Shown: positions 17,371 through 27,561 of the stretch, one piece after another
How the letters are laid out: each line of letters begins with the position of its first letter
Numbering within the stretch: the first letter of the stretch is position 1
NCBI RefSeq assembly: GCF_024749045.1
Contig: NZ_CP087184.1
Coordinates: forward strand, 5,208,001 to 5,272,000
Direction of reading: 5' to 3'
Source of the DNA: Pseudomonas sp. B21-028
GTDB lineage: Bacteria; Pseudomonadota; Gammaproteobacteria; Pseudomonadales; Pseudomonadaceae
DNA: 64,000 bases
Program-made: the position numbers and the translations under genes
The notes under the pieces: generated by a model
Seen by the model: only the letters and a program-made list of their open reading frames with translations
Database searches by the model: none
Told to the model about the DNA's origin: nothing

Positions 17371-19668
17371 ATGAACCATCTTATTACCGCCATCCTGGTT
17401 GGTACGCTGCTTATCATGATCGGATTTGAACTCACAAGCGGCGATAACGACCCGGATAGAAACAAGAGGGTCTTTATCGAACGATTGATTGGGCAGATGA
17501 CGCTCGAAGAAAAAGCCGGCCAATTGACTCAACTGGGTATGCAGCTCACGGCCACTGGCCCGATGACAGACACCAAAGGCCAGCACCACCCTGGCGTCGC
17601 GGATGTTGGTTCAGTGCTCGGAGTATATGGCGCGGAAAATACCCGCAAAGTACAGCAGCAGGCCATGCAAGGCTCGCGTCTGCATATTCCATTGCTGTTC
17701 TCCTTCGATGTGATCCATGGGTTCCGCACCGTCTTCCCCGTGCCGCTGGCCGAGGCATCAGCCTGGGATCCGGATCTGTCGCAACGTACCGCAAGGGCAG
17801 CCGCCGTTGAAGCAACGGCCGCGGGTGTGCATTGGACCTACGCCCCCATGGTGGACATCACCCGCGATCCCCGTTGGGGGCGAGTGGTCGAAGGCGCCGG
17901 TGAAGATCCATTTCTGGCCTCGGCGCTGGCGGCTTCACGCGTCCGCGGCTTTCGTGGCGAGGACGCTCCCGATACAGAGAAAATGCTCTCTACCGCCAAA
18001 CATTTCGTCGCTTACGGTGCCGCGGAAGGTGGGCGTGACTACAACACCTCCGATCTATCCGAACGTACACTTGAGGAGGTCTACCTCACGCCGTTTCGTG
18101 CCGCGGTACAGGCCGGCGTCGATGCGATCATGCCGGGATTCAACGAGGTAAACGGCACCCCCATGCACGCCAACCAACGATTGCTGAAGGATAAACTGCG
18201 CAATGAGTGGGGGTTCCAAGGGCTCGTCGTCGGCGACTTCGCCGGCATTCATGAACTGATCCAGCACGGCGTCGCTTCGACCTCCCAAACGGCCGCCCTG
18301 CGGGCATTCAATGCGACAGTCGATGTGGATATGGTCGGTGTCGACTACGTCTCCAGATTACCGGCTTTGGTACGTAGCGGTCAGGTTCCGGAGGATCGGT
18401 TGAACGATGCAGTACGCCGGGTGCTGCTGGCAAAACAGCGACTGGGACTATTCGAAGACCCTTATCGCTATAGCGATCCGGCCCGAGAGCAGGCTTTACT
18501 TCTGACCTCTCACACCCGTGCGCTGGCACGGGAAGCCGCGCAAAAATCCATTGTGTTGCTGAAAAACGACCGAGCGTTGCTGCCGCTGTCGAAAAAACTG
18601 CGCAAGCTCGTTGTCGTCGGAACCCTGGCAAACGACGCGCAATCAACGCTGGGCCCCTGGTATGGAGATGGGCATGCCGAGGATTCGATGACCGTCCTGG
18701 AGGGTATAAAACGCGCTGTATCACCCGCAACGGAGATTATCTACCTGCCCATGGGTTCTCCTGGGAACAGCGACATTCCAGTCATGAAGGAAATTGAACA
18801 CGTGACGAGCAACGCCGACGTGATCGTCGCCGTGCTTGGCGAAACCGGAGACATGAGCGGTGAGGCCCGCAGTCGCACCTCCCTTGGTTTGCCTGGAACG
18901 CAGAATGCGTTACTCAGGGAACTGACCAAAACGGGCAAACCTGTGGTGGTCATTCTCATGAATGGCCGGCCGCTGACCCTCCCCGCCGTGGACGAGCAGG
19001 CGCCTGCGATTCTCGAAACCTGGTTTCTGGGTTCGGAAATGGGCCATGCGGTTGCCGACGTGCTGTTTGGCGATATTAACCCCAGCGGCAAGCTTCCCAT
19101 CACGTTCCCACGATCGGTGGGACAGATTCCGATTTACCACGCTCATAAAAATACCGGACGGCCACCGAGCATAACCAACCCCTATGCCTCCGGATACCTG
19201 GATGAACAGTGGACACCACTCTATCCATTCGGCCACGGCCTGAGCTACACCACGTTCACGTATGAAACCCCGATCCTCAGTAAACAGCGGTTGGCCTTTA
19301 ATGAAACGCTGGAAGTCCAGGTGAACGTTCGCAACAGCGGTCAACGAAGCGGTGACGAAATTGTGCAACTGTACTTGCGTCAGAATGTCGCGAGCGTGAC
19401 ACGCCCCGTTCGTACTCTGCGGGGTTTCGCCAAGATCAATCTCGCTGCGAGGGAAACAGAAACCGTAGGATTCACCCTCGATCAGGACGACTTCGCGTCG
19501 CTCGATACCGATTATCTGCCGGTTGTCGAGTCCGGGATATTCACGGTGTACGTCGGAGGTAGCTCCGCCACTGATAACCAGGCCAGTTTCGAAGTGACGT
19601 CAGGGGCCCGCCTGAACGAACAACGCTCGGCCATTCCACGGTGGTTGCGCGAGACGTCACTGCGTTAG
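17371..19668 (+). CDS. bglX: Periplasmic beta-glucosidase, glycoside hydrolase family 3
   Basis: 765 residues, the usual BglX size. An N-terminal hydrophobic segment (about 3-20) should act as signal or anchor. The GH3 N-terminal barrel shows DVIHGFRTVFPVPL, DPRWGRVVEGAGEDP, the AKHFVAYG substrate loop, and the probable nucleophile D289 in VVGDFAG. The C-terminal sandwich has GxxxxxLP-type segments, YPFGHGLSYTTF and a fibronectin III-like tail. Family members remove beta-linked glucose from oligosaccharides, and BglX of Pseudomonas has been linked to periplasmic glucans. AAAGG lies upstream of the ATG. Pairing with the OpgD-like gene suggests turnover of the same polymer. Confidence 0.92.
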   Translation: MNHLITAILVGTLLIMIGFELTSGDNDPDRNKRVFIERLIGQMTLEEKAGQLTQLGMQLTATGPMTDTKGQHHPGVADVGSVLGVYGAENTRKVQQQAMQGSRLHIPLLFSFDVIHGFRTVFPVPLAEASAWDPDLSQRTARAAAVEATAAGVHWTYAPMVDITRDPRWGRVVEGAGEDPFLASALAASRVRGFRGEDAPDTEKMLSTAKHFVAYGAAEGGRDYNTSDLSERTLEEVYLTPFRAAVQAGVDAIMPGFNEVNGTPMHANQRLLKDKLRNEWGFQGLVVGDFAGIHELIQHGVASTSQTAALRAFNATVDVDMVGVDYVSRLPALVRSGQVPEDRLNDAVRRVLLAKQRLGLFEDPYRYSDPAREQALLLTSHTRALAREAAQKSIVLLKNDRALLPLSKKLRKLVVVGTLANDAQSTLGPWYGDGHAEDSMTVLEGIKRAVSPATEIIYLPMGSPGNSDIPVMKEIEHVTSNADVIVAVLGETGDMSGEARSRTSLGLPGTQNALLRELTKTGKPVVVILMNGRPLTLPAVDEQAPAILETWFLGSEMGHAVADVLFGDINPSGKLPITFPRSVGQIPIYHAHKNTGRPPSITNPYASGYLDEQWTPLYPFGHGLSYTTFTYETPILSKQRLAFNETLEVQVNVRNSGQRSGDEIVQLYLRQNVASVTRPVRTLRGFAKINLAARETETVGFTLDQDDFASLDTDYLPVVESGIFTVYVGGSSATDNQASFEVTSGARLNEQRSAIPRWLRETSLR

Positions 19669-19740
19669 GGACTCAATCGTTCGGAATCGAGCGAGGCTAC
19701 CGTCAAGCCTGACAATGGCCTCGCCAGATCTGTCGCATCA

Positions 19741-21159
19741 TTAAACCGAACTTACCGAACCTTGAGCTTCACCCGTCGGCTGCAACTTGAAGGTGTAGAA
19801 CAACACCGTCAGCAGCACCAGAAACGCCGGCCCTACATACAACGCCACCCGTGTATCCGGGAAGTAAGCCATCAGCGCAACCACCAGTACCAGGAAGGCC
19901 AGCGCCAGGTACGAGCTGACCGGATACAGCCACATGCGGTATTTCAGGGCGGCACGCTCGGCAGCGCTCAGGCCTTTGCGGAACTTGAGCTGGGCCAGCA
20001 GGATCATCACCCAGGTCCAGATCGCGCCGAAGGTGGCAATGGAGGTCACCCAGACGAAGACTTTTTCCGGCACCAGGTAATTGAGCAGTACGCCCAGCAG
20101 CAACGCGGCAATGGACAACAGCAACGCGCGGCGCGGTACGCCGTTGGCCGAGGTCCTGGCGAAGCCGGCCGGGGCCTGGCCATTCTGCGCCAGGCTGTAG
20201 AGCATCCGCCCGGTGCTGAAGATGCCGCCGTTGCAGGACGACAGCGCAGCGGTGATGACCACGAAGTTGATGATGCCCGCAGCCGTCTTGATGCCCAGGC
20301 GCTCGAACGTCATCACGAACGGGCTGCCCTGGGTGCCGATCTCGTTCCAGGGGTAGATCGACAGGATCACGAACAGCGCGCCGACATAGAACAACAGGAT
20401 CCGCCAGAACACCGAACCGATGGCGTTGGGAATGGTTTTCTGCGGGTTCTTCGCCTCACCGGCGGTCAGGCCGATCATCTCCACGCCCAGGTAGGCGAAC
20501 ATCACCATCTGCAGGGACATCAAGACACCCTGCACCCCATTGGGCATGAACCCACCGTGGGTCCAGAGATTGGAAATACCCAGGGCCACGCCGTCGTTGC
20601 CGAACCCGAAGGCGATGATGCCCACGCCGCCGATGACCATGGCGATGATGGTCACGATCTTGATCAGGGCGAACCAGAATTCGAACTCTCCGAAGGCCTT
20701 GACCGCGATCAGGTTGATCGAGCCCATGCTGACCAGGGCGGCCAGGGCCCAGATCCAGCGAGGCACGTCGGGAAACCAGATGCCCATGTACACCGCCACC
20801 GCGGTGATTTCCGCCACGCAGGTCACCAGCCACAGGAACCAGTAGTTCCAGCCGGTCAGAAAACCTGCCAGCGGGCCGAGGTAATCCTGAGCGTAACGGC
20901 TGAACGAACCGGCCACCGGATTGTGCACGGCCATCTCGCCGAGGGCGCGCATGATCACCAGGATCGCCAGGCCGCCGATGATGTAGGACAGCATGATCGC
21001 CGGGCCGGCCATTTCGATGGCCTTGGCCGAACCGAGGAACAAACCGACACCGATGCAGGCGCCAAGCGCCATCAGGCGGATATGCCGCTCGCCGAGCTCA
21101 CGTTTGAGCGGACCGCCCTGAGCGGTCTCGCCAGGGGGCAGATGATTGCCGACAGGCAT
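19741..21159 (-). CDS. proY: APC-family amino-acid permease, ProY-like
   Basis: 472 residues from the ATG at 21159 (GGAG ten bases upstream); an open extension of 24 codons has no support. About twelve membrane helices, starting with RHIRLMALGACIGVGLF, the substrate-binding GxxxGxG region of the AAT/APC transporters. The sequence is strikingly like ProY, including LGEMAVHNP, GSFSRYAQDYLGPLAG, YMGIWFPDVP, SLQMVMFAYLGVE and SIYPWNEIGTQGSPFV. It should import proline or a related amino acid with protons. It is transcribed away from the REP array. Confidence 0.85.
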   Translation of the reverse strand: MPVGNHLPPGETAQGGPLKRELGERHIRLMALGACIGVGLFLGSAKAIEMAGPAIMLSYIIGGLAILVIMRALGEMAVHNPVAGSFSRYAQDYLGPLAGFLTGWNYWFLWLVTCVAEITAVAVYMGIWFPDVPRWIWALAALVSMGSINLIAVKAFGEFEFWFALIKIVTIIAMVIGGVGIIAFGFGNDGVALGISNLWTHGGFMPNGVQGVLMSLQMVMFAYLGVEMIGLTAGEAKNPQKTIPNAIGSVFWRILLFYVGALFVILSIYPWNEIGTQGSPFVMTFERLGIKTAAGIINFVVITAALSSCNGGIFSTGRMLYSLAQNGQAPAGFARTSANGVPRRALLLSIAALLLGVLLNYLVPEKVFVWVTSIATFGAIWTWVMILLAQLKFRKGLSAAERAALKYRMWLYPVSSYLALAFLVLVVALMAYFPDTRVALYVGPAFLVLLTVLFYTFKLQPTGEAQGSVSSV

Positions 21160-21469
21160 AGGGATACAACTCCGTTTTGTTATTGGATTAGCCACCGGGT
21201 TTCCAAGGCCACAGACCGATAAGCCTGCCACCTTGCCGAAACCGGGCCTGCCTCGTGGACAGACCGTTCCGATAAACAGAACGTCAAGACCGATGGGCCG
21301 TGCAGTATAAAAAGCCGGGGATAGAGAGTTTCACTGTAAAACCTTGGAAATTCAGGGATAAACCATAGCAAAACTTGGGTTTTTGGAGAGGTATTGACTG
21401 GGACTGCAGAGAATTGGTGAGAATTACGAGAAAGAGCACCGCAGCAACTCAACAAGCACCGCAACCCCC
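21160..21469. other. Gene-free stretch upstream of the ProY-like permease
   Basis: This 310-bp stretch must hold the permease promoter and leader. The part around 21300-21400 is A/T-richer than its surroundings. The last 45 bp (from about 21424) already match the spacer of the array that follows. No clear operator or terminator was found. Confidence 0.4.
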
Positions 21470-23741
21470 GTGGCGAGGGGATTCATCCCCGCTGGGCTGC
21501 GTAGCAGCCCCAAGCAGCAGACTCAATTTCTGCCAGAGTCATCGAGTCGTCTGGTCTTAGGGCCGCTGCGCGCCCCAGCGGGGATAAATCCCCTCGCCAC
21601 AGTTTCGAAATCTTCGCTCACACGTCTCAGCGTCCTGGGAATTTCGGTGTAAACCTTCGATTACGCAGAAAGAGCACCGCAGCAACTCAACAAGCACCAC
21701 AGCCCCGTGGCGAGGGGATTCATCCCCGCTGGGCTGCGTAGCAGCCCCAAGCAGCAGACTCAATTTCTGCCAGAGTCATCGAGTCGTCTGGTCTTAGGGC
21801 CGCTGCGCGCCCCAGCGGGGATAAATCCCCTTGCCACAGTTTCGACATCTTCGCTCACACGTCTCAGTGTCCTGGGAGTTTCACTGTGAACCTTCGATTA
21901 CGCAGAAAGAGCACCGCAGCAACTCAACAAGCACCGCAACCCCCGTGGCGAGGGGATTCATCCCCGCTGGGCTGCGTAGCAGCCCCAAGCAGCAGACTCA
22001 ATTTCTGCCAGAGTCATCGAGTCGTCTGGTCTTAGGGCCGCTGCGCGCCCCAGCGGGGATAAATCCCCTCGCCACGGTTTCGAAATCTTCGCTCACACGT
22101 CTCAGCGTCCTGGGAGTTTCACTGTGAATCTTCGATTACGCAGAAAGAGCACCGCAGCAACTCAACAAGCACCGCAGCCCCGTGGCGAGGGGATTCATCC
22201 CCGCTGGGCTGCGTAGCAGCCCCAAGCAGCAGACTCAATTTCTGCCAGAGTCATCGAGTCGTCTGGTCTTAGGGCCGCTGCGCGCCCCAGCGGGGATAAA
22301 TCCCCTCGCCACGGTTTCGAAATCTTCGCTCACACGTCTCAGCGTCCTGGGAGTTTCACTGTGAATCTTCGATTACGCAGAAAGAGCACCGCAGCAACTC
22401 AACAAGCACCGCAGCCCCGTGGCGAGGGGATTCATCCCCGCTGGGCTGCGAAGCAGCCCCAAGCAGCAGACTCAATTTCTGCCAGAGTCATCGAGTCGTC
22501 TGGTCTTAGGGCCGCTGCGCGCCCCAGCGGGGATAAATCCCCTCGCCACGGTTTCGACATCTTCGCTCACACCTCTCAGCGTCCTGGGAGTTTCACTGTG
22601 AACCTTCGATTACGCAGAAAGAGCACCGCAGCAACTCAACAGGCACCGCAGCCCCGTGGCGAGGGGATTCATCCCCGCTGGGCTGCGCAGCAGCCCCAAG
22701 CAGCAGACTCAATTTCTGCCAGAGTCATCGAGTCGTCTGGTCTTAGGGCCGCTGCGCGCCCCAGCGGGGATAAATCCCCTCGCCACAGTTTCGAAATCTT
22801 CGCTCACACGTCTCAGCGTCCTGGGAATTTCGGTGTAAACCTTCGATTACGCAGAAAGAGCACCGCAGCAACTCAACAAGCACCGCAGCCCCTCGTGGCG
22901 AGGGGATTCATCCCCGCTGGGCTGCGTAGCAGCCCCAAGCAGCAGACTCAATTTCTGCCAGAGTCATCGAGTCGTCTGGTCTTAGGGCCGCTGCGCGCCC
23001 CAGCGGGGATAAATCCCCTTGCCACAGTTTCGACATCTTCGCTCACACGTCTCAGTGTCCTGGGAGTTTCACTGTGAACCTTCGATTACGCAGAAAGAGC
23101 ACCGCAGCAACTCAACAAGCACCGCAACCCCCGTGGCGAGGGGATTCATCCCCGCTGGGCTGCGTAGCAGCCCCAAGCAGCAGACTCAATTTCTGCCAGA
23201 GTCATCGAGTCGTCTGGTCTTAGGGCCGCTGCGCGCCCCAGCGGGGATAAATCCCCTCGCCACGGTTTCGACATCTTCGCTCACACGTCTCAGCGTCCTG
23301 GGAGTTTCACTGTGAATCTTCGATTACGCAGAAAGAGCACCGCAGCAACTCAACAAGCACCGCAGCCCCGTGGCGAGGGGATTCATCCCCGCTGGGCTGC
23401 GCAGCAGCCCCAAGCAGCAGACTCAATTTCTGCCAGAGTCATCGAGTCGTCTGGTCTTAGGGCCGCTGCGCGCCCCAGCGGGGATAAATCCCCTCGCCAC
23501 AGTTTCGAAATCTTCGCTCACACGTCTCAGCGTCCTGGGAATTTCGGTGTAAACCTTCGATTACGCAGAAAGAGCACCGCAGCAACTCAACAACCACCGC
23601 AGCCCCGTGGCGAGGGGATTCATCCCCGCTGGGCTGCGTAGCAGCCCCAAGCAGCAGACTCAATTCTGCCGGAAGCATCGAGTCGTCTGGCTTTAGGGCC
23701 GCTGCGCGCCCCAGCGGGGATGAATCCCCTCGCCACGAGGA
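21470..23741. repeat. Ten-copy 237-bp tandem array of REP doublets
   Basis: The GTGGCGAGGGGATTCATCC motif recurs at 21470, 21707, 21945, 22182, 22419, 22656, 22895, 23133, 23370 and 23607, so the period is 237-239 bp. Each unit has two inverted REPs (about 130 bp) and a constant spacer of about 105 bp. The spacer includes GAAAGAGCACCGCAGCAACT, which also occurs once in the left flank (from about 21430), so the unit seems to have arisen from that end. Units differ at a few positions only. Spurious 60-codon frames recur in it and are not genes. Confidence 0.95.
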
Positions 23742-23842
23742 GTATGTCGTCGAGGGACATGACAATTGCACGTCCACAATTTTCCTCTCCCCCCACGCAA
23801 ACCACCGTCTAAGCTTCAAGCAAGTCCGATCAATCTGCGTGA

Positions 23843-26800
23843 ATGGATCAGTCGACTATGGGCGCTCTATGGCAAACCGATTCGAACAAACCTATGGTCC
23901 CGACTGAACGTATGGAAGAAGCGTCTACACCCCCAAGAAAACGCCGCACGCGGCATGGCTGGCGGGCGTTCTGGTTGCTGCTGCTGATTATTATCGTGGT
24001 GGTCGGTCTCGCGGTGGCCAAGGAAATGCGCACCTCCAGGTTCCAGGCCAGGGAGATCAGCAAGTACGCGGCCTCCCTGAGCTACTCGCTGCAACCGGGC
24101 CCCAGTGATGCCATCGTTTACCCCGGTACCGGCCCTTTCGACCGACGGCTGGGCTACAGTTCCCTGGGGGAGTTCCTGCCGCGACTGCTCAAGCGCAACT
24201 ACGTGATCCAGGCCCAGACGCGGTTTTCGCCGGCCTTGATGGATTACGTCGGCAAAGGCCTGTTCGTACCCTATTCGGAAAAGAGCCAGGCCGGGCTGAC
24301 CATTACCGATTGCCGCGCCGCGCCGCTGTATCAGTTCAAGTACCCACAACAGCTGTATGCCAGTTTCGACGCCATCCCCCCGGTGGTGGTGCAAAGCCTG
24401 CTGTTCATCGAAAACCGCTTTCTGCTCGATCCCCGCCAGCCCAAGGCCAACCCGGCGGTGGACTGGCCGCGCTTCGGCATGGCGGCGTGGTCGCAGGTGG
24501 CCAAGCTGTTGAGCCTGCCGGGACAGTCCGCCGGGGGCAGCACTCTGGCGACGCAGTTGGAAAAGTACCGTCATTCCCCCGATGGCCTGACCGTCTCGGG
24601 GGGTGAAAAGATCCGCCAGATGATTTCCGCCAGCGTGCGCGCCTATCGGACCGGCCCGCAGACCCTCGAGGCGCGGCAGCGTATCGTGCGCGACTACCTC
24701 AATAGCGTGCCGCTGTCCGCCGTACCGGGGCATGGAGAGGTCCATGGCATGGCTGAAGGCCTGCGGGTCTGGTACGGCGCCGACTTCAACCGGGCCAACG
24801 AGCAGTTGTTCAACACCGCCACCGATCCACGGAGCCTGGCGGAAAAAGGCCTGGCTTTGCGACAGATGTTGTCGTTGATGATCGCTCAGCGCCGCCCTTC
24901 CCATTACCTGTCCAAAGGCCATGACGAGTTGGCAAGCCTGACGGACAGCCACATCCGGCTACTGACCCAGAACGGTGTGATCGACGGCGCCCTGGCCGAT
25001 GCCGCCCTGGCGAGCAAGGTCAGCTATCGCGATTGGGTGCAACAACCGACGATCCAGCCCAACGAAACCAATAAAGGCATCAGCGCCGCCCGCAGTCGAC
25101 TCGCCACGCTGCTCGACCGTCCGTTGTATGACCTCGATCGCCTGGACCTGTCCGCCACCAGTACCCTGCAGAACGACTTGCAGACCCAGGCCACCGAATA
25201 CCTCAAGCGTTTGGCCGACCCGGCCTTCGCGACCGAGATCGGCTTGATGGGAGAACGCCTGCTCACCCCCACCAGCACCACCCAGGTGCGCTACAGCTTC
25301 ACCCTGCTGGAACTGACCCCGGACGGCTCGCGCGTGCGGGTGCAGACCGACAGTACCGACCAGCCTTTCGACATCAACGAAGGCAGCAAACTCGAACTCG
25401 GTTCCACCGCCAAGTTGCGGGTACTCACCACCTATCTGCAGATCATTGCCGAGCTGCACGACCGCTACGGCGCCGAGACCCCGGCGGCCCTGAAAAAAGT
25501 CGAGGTCGCCGAGCAGGATCGCCTGTCCCGCTGGGCCGTCGACTACCTGATCCAGAACAGCGACCGCAGCCTGCCGAAGATGCTCGAGGCGGCGCTGGAT
25601 CGTACGTACTCCGCCAGCCCCGGCGAGGCATTTTTTACCGGCGGCGGGTTGCACACCTTCCACAACTTCCGCAACGAAGACAACGGCCGCAACCCCACCT
25701 TGCGCGATGCCCTGCGTGAGTCGATCAACCTGCCGTTCATCCGCCTGATGCGCGACCTGGTGCGCTACGCCACTTATGCCGGCCCCAACAACAGCGCCGA
25801 ATTGCTCAAGGACGACAGTGACCCGCGGCGCCAGGAATACCTGGCACAGTTCGCCGACCGCGAAGGCACCTCGTTCCTACTCAGGTTCTGGAAAAAATAT
25901 CAGAAGAAGGACACCAGCCAGCGCCTCGAAACCTTTCTCGACAGCATGCACCCCACGGCGATCCGCCTGGCCGCCGTGCACCGCTATTTCTTTCCCAATG
26001 ACAGCCAAGACAGCTTCAACCGCTTCGTGCGCTCACACCTCAAATCGGTCAAGAGCAACGAAAAGCTCACCGACGAACGCCTGGAACGGCTCTACCAGAG
26101 CTACGGCCCCGGCGCTTACGACCTGCCGGACCAGGGCTTTATCGCCAAGGTCCACCCGCTCGATCTATGGTTGATGGGTTACCTGCTGAACAACCCCGAC
26201 GCCAAGTTCAGCCAGATCGTCAAGGCCAGTGAGTTCGAACGCCAGGAAGTCTACAGCTGGCTGTTCAAGAGCCGGCACAAGAGCGCACGCGACAGTCGCA
26301 TCCGCACCATGCTCGAGATCGAAGCCTTCCTGGATATCCACCAGCGCTGGCAGAAAGTCGGCTACCCGTTCGACCATCTCGTGCCTTCGCTGGCCACGGC
26401 TATCGGCAGCTCCGGCGACCGCCCCGCCGCACTGGCGGAGCTGGTGGGCACCATTCTCAACGACGGCATCCGCCAACCGGTACTGCGGATCGACAGCCTG
26501 CAATTTGCCGTCGATACCCCTTACGAAACGCAACTGGTCAATGACCCGGGCAAAGGCAAACGCGTGATGCCGGTTGAAGTGGCCCAGGCCCTGCGCGGCG
26601 CGTTGTCTCAGGTGGTGGATGCCGGCACCGCGAAACGGGTGGCCGGCAGTTTCAAACTGGCCGACGGTACGCCGCTGGCCATGGGCGGCAAGACCGGCAC
26701 CGGCGACAACCGCATCGAAGCCATCGGCGCCGGTGGGCGAGTGATCAGTTCCAAGGCAATCAACCGCACGGCCACCTTCGTGTTCTACATCGGCGACAGC

Positions 26801-26965
26801 CATTTCGGCACCCTCACCGCCTTTGTACCGGGGGCCTCGGCGCAGAACTTCAAGTTCACCTCCGCCTTGCCGGTGCAGGTGCTCAAGGGGATGGCACCGT
26901 TCCTCACGCCCTACTTGCAGCCGGGAGGTCATACCCGGTGCACGCCGTTGGTGGCGCGCCAGTAA
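23843..26965 (+). CDS. Bifunctional penicillin-binding protein (GT51 plus transpeptidase)
   Basis: Up to 1040 residues; the start is uncertain (ATGs at 23843, 23858, 23894 and 23912, none with a good Shine-Dalgarno). A basic stretch precedes one membrane helix (about 45-62). The glycosyltransferase region has FIENRFL, which stands where most GT51 enzymes have a catalytic Glu in EDRxF, and GGSTLATQLEK. The transpeptidase region has STAK (SxxK), SIN in RESINLPFIR (SxN) and KTG in GGKTGTGDN. It should polymerise and cross-link peptidoglycan in the periplasm. It is longer and more divergent than PBP1A/1B and resembles the large transglycosylase-domain proteins of pseudomonads. It converges on the fimbrial operon with 12 bp between stops. 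Confidence 0.85.
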   Translation: MDQSTMGALWQTDSNKPMVPTERMEEASTPPRKRRTRHGWRAFWLLLLIIIVVVGLAVAKEMRTSRFQAREISKYAASLSYSLQPGPSDAIVYPGTGPFDRRLGYSSLGEFLPRLLKRNYVIQAQTRFSPALMDYVGKGLFVPYSEKSQAGLTITDCRAAPLYQFKYPQQLYASFDAIPPVVVQSLLFIENRFLLDPRQPKANPAVDWPRFGMAAWSQVAKLLSLPGQSAGGSTLATQLEKYRHSPDGLTVSGGEKIRQMISASVRAYRTGPQTLEARQRIVRDYLNSVPLSAVPGHGEVHGMAEGLRVWYGADFNRANEQLFNTATDPRSLAEKGLALRQMLSLMIAQRRPSHYLSKGHDELASLTDSHIRLLTQNGVIDGALADAALASKVSYRDWVQQPTIQPNETNKGISAARSRLATLLDRPLYDLDRLDLSATSTLQNDLQTQATEYLKRLADPAFATEIGLMGERLLTPTSTTQVRYSFTLLELTPDGSRVRVQTDSTDQPFDINEGSKLELGSTAKLRVLTTYLQIIAELHDRYGAETPAALKKVEVAEQDRLSRWAVDYLIQNSDRSLPKMLEAALDRTYSASPGEAFFTGGGLHTFHNFRNEDNGRNPTLRDALRESINLPFIRLMRDLVRYATYAGPNNSAELLKDDSDPRRQEYLAQFADREGTSFLLRFWKKYQKKDTSQRLETFLDSMHPTAIRLAAVHRYFFPNDSQDSFNRFVRSHLKSVKSNEKLTDERLERLYQSYGPGAYDLPDQGFIAKVHPLDLWLMGYLLNNPDAKFSQIVKASEFERQEVYSWLFKSRHKSARDSRIRTMLEIEAFLDIHQRWQKVGYPFDHLVPSLATAIGSSGDRPAALAELVGTILNDGIRQPVLRIDSLQFAVDTPYETQLVNDPGKGKRVMPVEVAQALRGALSQVVDAGTAKRVAGSFKLADGTPLAMGGKTGTGDNRIEAIGAGGRVISSKAINRTATFVFYIGDSHFGTLTAFVPGASAQNFKFTSALPVQVLKGMAPFLTPYLQPGGHTRCTPLVARQ

Positions 26966-26977
26966 GGACCTTGCGGA

Positions 26978-27472
26978 TTACGGCGTCACCCGGGGCACGG
27001 CGTCGAAAATCACGATAAAGCCGACCGTGTACAAGCCCCCCGTGAGAGTCGTAGGAATGGCGTCTGCACTGATGACCATCTCGGCCTGGGTTCCTGGCGT
27101 AGATGTGGCATCGTCCACCACTTCGACGGGCACTGCACTCAGGCGAACATTGTTGAACTTGACCCGCAGCGGAATAGCCTGATTACCGTTACTCAGATCA
27201 GGCTGGTCCTGCGGCAAGTGCGCATGGATCGAGCCATCGGTATTCTTCACATCAAAGGTCTGGCGTAAAACACTCAGATCATTCTTGATCGGATCGTAAT
27301 ACATGCGTTCGTCCTTACCGAACTCCGGATCCCGTGGCTGTACGTGAAACTGCTGGGTCGGAATGTTCGCCTTGATATGAATGGCCGAGCGCGCATCATC
27401 GGCGCCGAATGCCAGCGAAGGACTCAGGGTCCCGGCGCCCAGGGCCATGATGGATACGAATTGCTTGAACAT
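26978..27472 (-). CDS. Class 5 fimbrial subunit, paralogue of the major pilin
   Basis: 164 residues from the ATG preceded by AAGGA (the frame opens six codons earlier). A Sec signal ending in AFGA gives a mature start DDARSAIHIKANIPT, almost the same as the major subunit encoded at 34239-34724. The two also share QFHVQPRD, VKNTDGS and VVDDATSTPGTQAEM. Subunits of the CFA/I, CS1 and cable-pilus group are donated by strand exchange to the chaperone and assembled by the usher. As the distal gene it may encode a minor or alternate shaft subunit. Confidence 0.85.
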   Translation of the reverse strand: MFKQFVSIMALGAGTLSPSLAFGADDARSAIHIKANIPTQQFHVQPRDPEFGKDERMYYDPIKNDLSVLRQTFDVKNTDGSIHAHLPQDQPDLSNGNQAIPLRVKFNNVRLSAVPVEVVDDATSTPGTQAEMVISADAIPTTLTGGLYTVGFIVIFDAVPRVTP

Positions 27473-27561
27473 GCTTGCTTCCTTTTTCATCGTTATTGTC
27501 TGGGAGGCGGCGTCCGTGCCGCCACAGGGTTCTGCACTGACTCAATGTGCGCCGTTCGGCC

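Noticed and set aside
19762..21222. A 486-codon plus-strand frame
   Set aside because: It is antisense to the ProY-like permease and is rich in His, Gln and Asp with no recognisable domain.
21470..23315. Repeated 60-codon frames starting MARGFIPAGLRSS
   Set aside because: They are translations of REP palindromes on GTG starts without ribosome-binding sites, and they occur at every REP doublet of this type.
12092..23741. CRISPR-like appearance of the two arrays
   Set aside because: Periods are 329 and 237 bp, spacers are the same in each unit, and there are no cas genes. These are REP tandem arrays.
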